Assembly (NCBI GenBank): GCA_945900695.1
Contig: CAMDJU010000018.1
Coordinates: 1-19,205, forward strand
DNA from: Bordetella parapertussis
Lineage (GTDB): Bacteria; Pseudomonadota; Gammaproteobacteria; Burkholderiales; Burkholderiaceae_C
Reading direction: 5' to 3'
DNA length: 19,205 bases
Below are positions 16,068 to 19,205 of the stretch, piece by piece (within the stretch, counting starts at the first letter, position 1; each line of letters starts with the position of its first letter). The position numbers were made by a program, and so were the translations under genes. The notes under the pieces are model-generated. The model searched no databases, was not told the origin of the DNA, and saw nothing but the letters and a program-made list of their open reading frames with translations.

Positions 16068-16646
16068 ATGCCACTGATCTTGGCTTCCACCTCGACCTAC
16101 CGGCGCGAACTTTTAAACCGCTTGGGCCTGGCTTTTGAGGTGTGCTCACCCGGCGTGGATGAGACCCCATTGGCCGGCGAACGCCCAGACGATCTGGCCA
16201 TGCGCCTGGCCTTGGCCAAAGCCCAAGCCGTGGCCGGGCAACACCCTGGTGCCGTGGTGATTGGCTCTGACCAAGTGGCGGACCTGCATGGCGAACCCCT
16301 GGGCAAACCGGGCAACCATGCCAACGCTGTGGCCCAATTGCGGCGACAAAGTGGGCAGGCGGTGGTGTTCCAAACGGCGGTGGCCGTGGTTTGCCTGGAG
16401 CGCCAGTTTGCGAAAACCGCCTTGGCCAGCGTGCAAGTGCAGTTTCGCACCCTGAACGAGGCAGACATTGAGGCTTATTTGCGCGCCGAGCCGGCTTACG
16501 ACTGCGCCGGCAGCGCCAAAAGCGAGGGCTTGGGTATCGCCTTGCTGGAGCGCATCGACAGCGACGACCCCACCAGTTTGATTGGCCTGCCCTTGATGCG
16601 CACGTGCGCCTTGCTGCGCGAGTTGGGTATTCGGGTGCCCGCATGA
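16068..16646 (+). CDS. maf: Maf-family nucleoside triphosphate pyrophosphatase
   Basis: House-cleaning pyrophosphatase that hydrolyses non-canonical or modified nucleotides; the YceF subgroup acts on m7GTP in E. coli. From the ATG at 16068 it has 192 residues. Seen: the N-terminal MPLILASTSTYRRELLNRLGL, a VDETPLAGE motif, the GSDQVADL block with the conserved Asp, a lysine-containing GKPGN, and DCAGSAKSEGLGIALLERIDSDDPTSLIGLPL. An in-frame ATG at 16032 adds 12 residues and has a slightly better upstream AAGAG; the shorter form fits family length. It is next to yceD-rpmF as yceF is in E. coli, which favours the YceF (m7GTP) type. It overlaps the next gene as ATGA. Confidence 0.93.
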   Translation: MPLILASTSTYRRELLNRLGLAFEVCSPGVDETPLAGERPDDLAMRLALAKAQAVAGQHPGAVVIGSDQVADLHGEPLGKPGNHANAVAQLRRQSGQAVVFQTAVAVVCLERQFAKTALASVQVQFRTLNEADIEAYLRAEPAYDCAGSAKSEGLGIALLERIDSDDPTSLIGLPLMRTCALLRELGIRVPA

Positions 16647-17404
16647 ACCACAAAGGTCGCTTGCTCTTGGTGCCTGCCCCCCTTGATTTTGGCTGCGCGT
16701 CCACCACGCCTTTGCAAGACGTTTTGCCCCAAGGCACCCTGGTGGCGGCGGCACAACTGGGGCATTGGGTGTGTGAAAACGCCAAAAGCGCCCGCGCTTA
16801 CCTCAAACGCATCGATGCGCTGGTGCCTTTGGCCAAACCATTGCAGCAACTCGACATCCAAGAGCTTCCCCACGCGGTGCACAAAAAAGGTGACCACCGC
16901 GGCGAGTTCGACGCGCGCACGCTGCTGGGCCCCATCCTGGCAGGACATGACCTGGGCTTGCTCAGTGAAGCCGGCATGCCCGCCATTGCCGACCCGGGCA
17001 GCTCAGTGGTGCGCGCGGCGCACGATCTGGGGGTGGTGGTGGTGCCCCTGGTGGGTCCCATTTCATTGCTGCTGGCCTTGGCCGCCAGTGGGCTCAACGG
17101 CCAAAATTTCGCTTTTGTGGGCTATCTGCCGCAAGACGCCAGCGAGCGCCAAGCCCGTTTGCGCCAACTCGAAAATACTGCCCACAGCAGTGGTCAAAGC
17201 CAACTGTTCATTGAAACGCCCTACCGCAATCCCGCCCTTTGGCAAGCCTTGATGACCCACTTGAAAGGGAGCACGCGGGTGAGCATGGCCAGTGGCTTGA
17301 CTTTGCCCCAGGCCCACATCGAGTGCCATGATGTGCAAACGTGGCGGCACAAAAACCACATCCCCGCCAAAGATGTGCCAACGGTGTTTGCCATCGGCGT
17401 CTGA
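16643..17404 (+). CDS. RsmI-like SAM-dependent methyltransferase (tetrapyrrole methylase family)
   Basis: Predicted S-adenosylmethionine-dependent methyltransferase of the tetrapyrrole-methylase fold. It has 253 residues. The clearest match is GLLSEAGMPAIADPGSSVVRAAHDLGVVVVPLVGPISLLLALAASGL, equivalent to the SAM-binding region of RsmI (16S rRNA 2'-O-methyltransferase, C1402), followed by FAFVGYLPQ and FIETPYRN, also RsmI-like. The N-terminus differs: RsmI has a GxLYVVATPIGNL start, and here it reads GRLLLVPAPLDFG. The C-terminal helical domain of RsmI is not recognisable. It is probably a paralogous family and its substrate cannot be told. The start ATG overlaps the maf stop (ATGA), so the two are co-translated. 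Its end converges on sppA with six bases between the stops. Confidence 0.85.
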   Translation: MNHKGRLLLVPAPLDFGCASTTPLQDVLPQGTLVAAAQLGHWVCENAKSARAYLKRIDALVPLAKPLQQLDIQELPHAVHKKGDHRGEFDARTLLGPILAGHDLGLLSEAGMPAIADPGSSVVRAAHDLGVVVVPLVGPISLLLALAASGLNGQNFAFVGYLPQDASERQARLRQLENTAHSSGQSQLFIETPYRNPALWQALMTHLKGSTRVSMASGLTLPQAHIECHDVQTWRHKNHIPAKDVPTVFAIGV

Positions 17405-17410
17405 GTGGGC

Positions 17411-18397
17411 TCAGCGCACGCTGGGCACACTCGCGCGCATCACCCGACCCATGCCGTCGCCCACCGAGGCGCCAAAGCGCTTGACCAAGCGCTCGGCCAC
17501 ATTGTCGCGCTGGGTGTAATCGACCAAATCTTCGGCTTTAACAATGTCGCGGGCCACATAGTCCAAGCTTCCCAGCCCATCGGCCAAGCCCAACTCCACA
17601 GCCCGCTGACCGTTCCAAAACAAGCCACTGAAAAGCTCCGGCGTTTCTTTCAGGCGGTCTCCTCGGCCTTTGCGCACCACCGCAATGAATTGCAGGTGGA
17701 TTTGGTCCAGCATGGCCTGTGCATGCGCACGTTGGGTTTTGGTTTGGGCACTGAAAGGGTCCAAAAAGCCCTTGTTTTCACCCGCCGTCATCAAGCGCCG
17801 CTCAATACCTAGTTTGTCCATCAAGCCGGTGAAGCCAAAGCCATCCATCAACACACCAATGCTGCCCACAATGCTGGCTTTGTCGACATAAATTTGATCG
17901 GCTGCCACCGCAATGTAATACGCCGCCGATGCACACGACTCTTCAACCACGGCGTAAACGGGTTTGTTATGCTTTTTCTTCAAGCGCGCAATTTCATCAT
18001 TGATGATGCCCGCCTGCACCGGGCTGCCCCCGGGTGAGTTGATCAACAACACCACCGCCTGCGAGCCCTCGTCCTCAAAGGCCGAGCGCAAAGAGGTGAT
18101 CACAGCGCTGGAGCCGGCCAGACCATCGGCATCGATCTCACCCTTGATCTCGATCACCGCTGTGTGGGGCGAGGTGGTGCTGGTGCTGCTGCCGCCACGG
18201 TGCAAAACCACCCAAGACATCACCACCAAAAATACCAACCAAGCCAGCCGCAAGCCATTGCGCCACTGCCGAGCGCGGCGCTGCTCTTTCAAATAGCCCA
18301 GGGCCACGCTCTCCATGACTGCGCGCTCCCAAACGGTATTGGTCGAAGATGCAGCAGGTGTGGACGCGGCGAGGTTGTCGTGGGGAAGATCGGTCAT
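17411..18397 (-). CDS. sppA: Signal peptide peptidase SppA (short, 36K type)
   Basis: Inner-membrane protease that degrades signal peptides left after LepB cleavage, with its active domain in the periplasm. It has 328 residues, the short single-domain form rather than the long two-domain E. coli SppA. Seen: a cytoplasmic N-terminus of about 48 residues, one membrane helix (about 50-66), VVLLINSPGGSPVQAG, the nucleophile in ESCASAAYYIA (Ser157), VGSIGVLMDGFG, and the general-base lysine in GENKGFLDPF (Lys209). The serine motif reads ASAAYY where many relatives have ASGGYY. The ATG is the first residue of a normal start. It lies six bases after the Rieske gene. Confidence 0.95.
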   Translation of the reverse strand: MTDLPHDNLAASTPAASSTNTVWERAVMESVALGYLKEQRRARQWRNGLRLAWLVFLVVMSWVVLHRGGSSTSTTSPHTAVIEIKGEIDADGLAGSSAVITSLRSAFEDEGSQAVVLLINSPGGSPVQAGIINDEIARLKKKHNKPVYAVVEESCASAAYYIAVAADQIYVDKASIVGSIGVLMDGFGFTGLMDKLGIERRLMTAGENKGFLDPFSAQTKTQRAHAQAMLDQIHLQFIAVVRKGRGDRLKETPELFSGLFWNGQRAVELGLADGLGSLDYVARDIVKAEDLVDYTQRDNVAERLVKRFGASVGDGMGRVMRASVPSVR

Positions 18398-18403
18398 GTG
18401 GGC

Positions 18404-18769
18404 TCAAAAGATCAAAGGCTGTAAATTGTGTTCAGTATGCCAGTGAACCACGCCGTCTTTTTCCAGGGTCGCAATTTTCACCAAGTTGCCCCGGCACGGC
18501 CCGCCTGTGCAAGCCCCTGTAGCGGGCGCATATATGGCCCCATGGGTGGCACAGACCAGCCATTGCCCAGCGGCATCAAAAAAGCGATCGGGCTGAAAGT
18601 CCATTTCCATCGCGACATGGCTGCAGCGGTTGAGGTAGGCCTGCACCTGTCCCTCAAACCGCACCGCAAAGGCCCGGCAGGATTGACCGCCATAAACCAC
18701 ATCGAAGGGCACGGCCAACTGCCCATCGACCAAATCTCGGCTTTGGCACAAGGCAACCCACTCAGGCAT
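18404..18769 (-). CDS. Small Rieske [2Fe-2S] protein
   Basis: Stand-alone Rieske-type iron-sulfur protein of 121 residues, like the ferredoxin components of dioxygenases or NirD-like domains. Seen: the two cluster ligand pairs Cys49-x-His51 (RCSHVAME) and Cys73-x2-His76 (VCATHGAIY), 21 residues apart, with the later ATGACTGGPC loop. No signal peptide or membrane helix is visible, so it is probably cytoplasmic. No oxygenase or reductase partner is nearby, so its redox partner is unknown. It overlaps the phosphatase gene by eight bases and is followed by sppA after six. This HAD-Rieske-sppA grouping is, from memory, conserved in Burkholderiales. Confidence 0.88.
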   Translation of the reverse strand: MPEWVALCQSRDLVDGQLAVPFDVVYGGQSCRAFAVRFEGQVQAYLNRCSHVAMEMDFQPDRFFDAAGQWLVCATHGAIYAPATGACTGGPCRGNLVKIATLEKDGVVHWHTEHNLQPLIF

Positions 18770-19205
18770 GTTGCATCAACCAGTCGTGGAGTTGGGCCAC
18801 CGAATGCAGCACCGCCAACGGCTGGTGCGAGGCAAACCCGGCAGGGTCATGGGCGCCATAACTCACGCCCAAGCTGGCGCAACCCGCATGTTGGGCCATG
18901 GCCAAGTCATGGGTGGTGTCGCCAATCATCAAGGTGCGCTCAGGCGCCACGCCAAATTCGCGCATCAACTCATGCAACATCAAAGGGTCGGGCTTGCCCG
19001 CGGTTTCGTCAGCCGTGCGCGAGCCATCAAACAAGCCCTTGATTTCAACCGCCTGCAAGGCATGGTTGAGGCCTTGGCGGCTTTTGCCCGTGGCCACGGT
19101 CACCCAATGATGGCGCTCACGCAAGCTGTGCAGCATCGGCACCACGCCATCGAACAGGCTCAATTCATCGTGGCGGGCCAGGTAGTGGTGCCGATATCTT
19201 TCATT
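18762..19205 (-). CDS. HAD-superfamily (Gph-like) phosphatase, N-terminus cut by window edge
   Basis: Haloacid-dehalogenase-type hydrolase resembling phosphoglycolate phosphatase. About 147 residues are visible; the reading frame continues past the right edge, so the nucleophile DxD motif is outside the window. Seen: motif II VTVATGKS (Thr), motif III with its lysine in ETAGKPDPLMLHELM, and motif IV MIGDTTHDLAMA (GD...D), followed by GVSYGAHDP. TTG at 19163 could be read as a start but lies well inside the fold (cap to core junction), so the gene is better treated as partial. The substrate cannot be assigned. It overlaps the Rieske gene. Confidence 0.9.
   Translation of the reverse strand, partial: NERYRHHYLARHDELSLFDGVVPMLHSLRERHHWVTVATGKSRQGLNHALQAVEIKGLFDGSRTADETAGKPDPLMLHELMREFGVAPERTLMIGDTTHDLAMAQHAGCASLGVSYGAHDPAGFASHQPLAVLHSVAQLHDWLMQHA

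Overview
The window looks like core chromosome of a betaproteobacterium, order Burkholderiales and most likely a Comamonadaceae-type genome. This is inferred from the GC-rich sequence, the gene order and the protein sequence style (the NLNK-type PdxJ, for example); no database search was run. Almost everything is on the minus strand. Only a two-gene cassette, maf plus an RsmI-like methyltransferase, is on the plus strand. I found no mobile element, CRISPR array, tRNA, rRNA or phage gene.

Region A (1-7300, minus; read from right to left) is a tightly packed unit: lepA, lepB, rnc, era, recO, pdxJ, acpS, nagZ. It combines translation (LepA), protein export (signal peptidase I), RNA processing and ribosome assembly (RNase III, Era), DNA repair (RecO), pyridoxal phosphate synthesis (PdxJ), ACP activation (AcpS) and cell-wall recycling (NagZ, cut by the left edge). 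Junctions overlap by a few bases or are separated by about 11 at most. recO and nagZ appear to start at TTG codons inside the preceding gene.

Region B (7301-7777) is the only long non-coding stretch and is more AT-rich than its surroundings. It has a weak terminator-like hairpin after degQ and a very good intrinsic terminator only 44 bases before the lepA start. The second terminator has no protein gene in front of it, so it marks either a small RNA or an attenuated lepA leader.

Region C (7778-15343, minus) runs rpmF, plsX, fabH, fabD, fabG, acpP, fabF, a small two-helix membrane protein, and a DegP/DegQ-type periplasmic protease. It supplies the core initiation and elongation enzymes of type II fatty-acid synthesis, and AcpS in region A loads the phosphopantetheine arm on the AcpP made here. 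In many relatives a sigma-E block (rpoE-rseA-rseB) lies before the protease. Here the membrane protein gene overlaps degQ directly and that block is absent.

Region D (15467-19205) holds yceD (minus), the divergent maf and RsmI-like genes (plus), and then sppA, a small Rieske protein and a HAD phosphatase (minus, cut by the right edge).

I did not find a convincing undescribed multi-gene system; the window is mostly conserved housekeeping. The points most worth a second look are the orphan terminator before lepA, the sigma-E-less fabF-degQ junction, a perfect 26-bp palindrome inside the small membrane protein gene, and the divergent methyltransferase coupled to maf.
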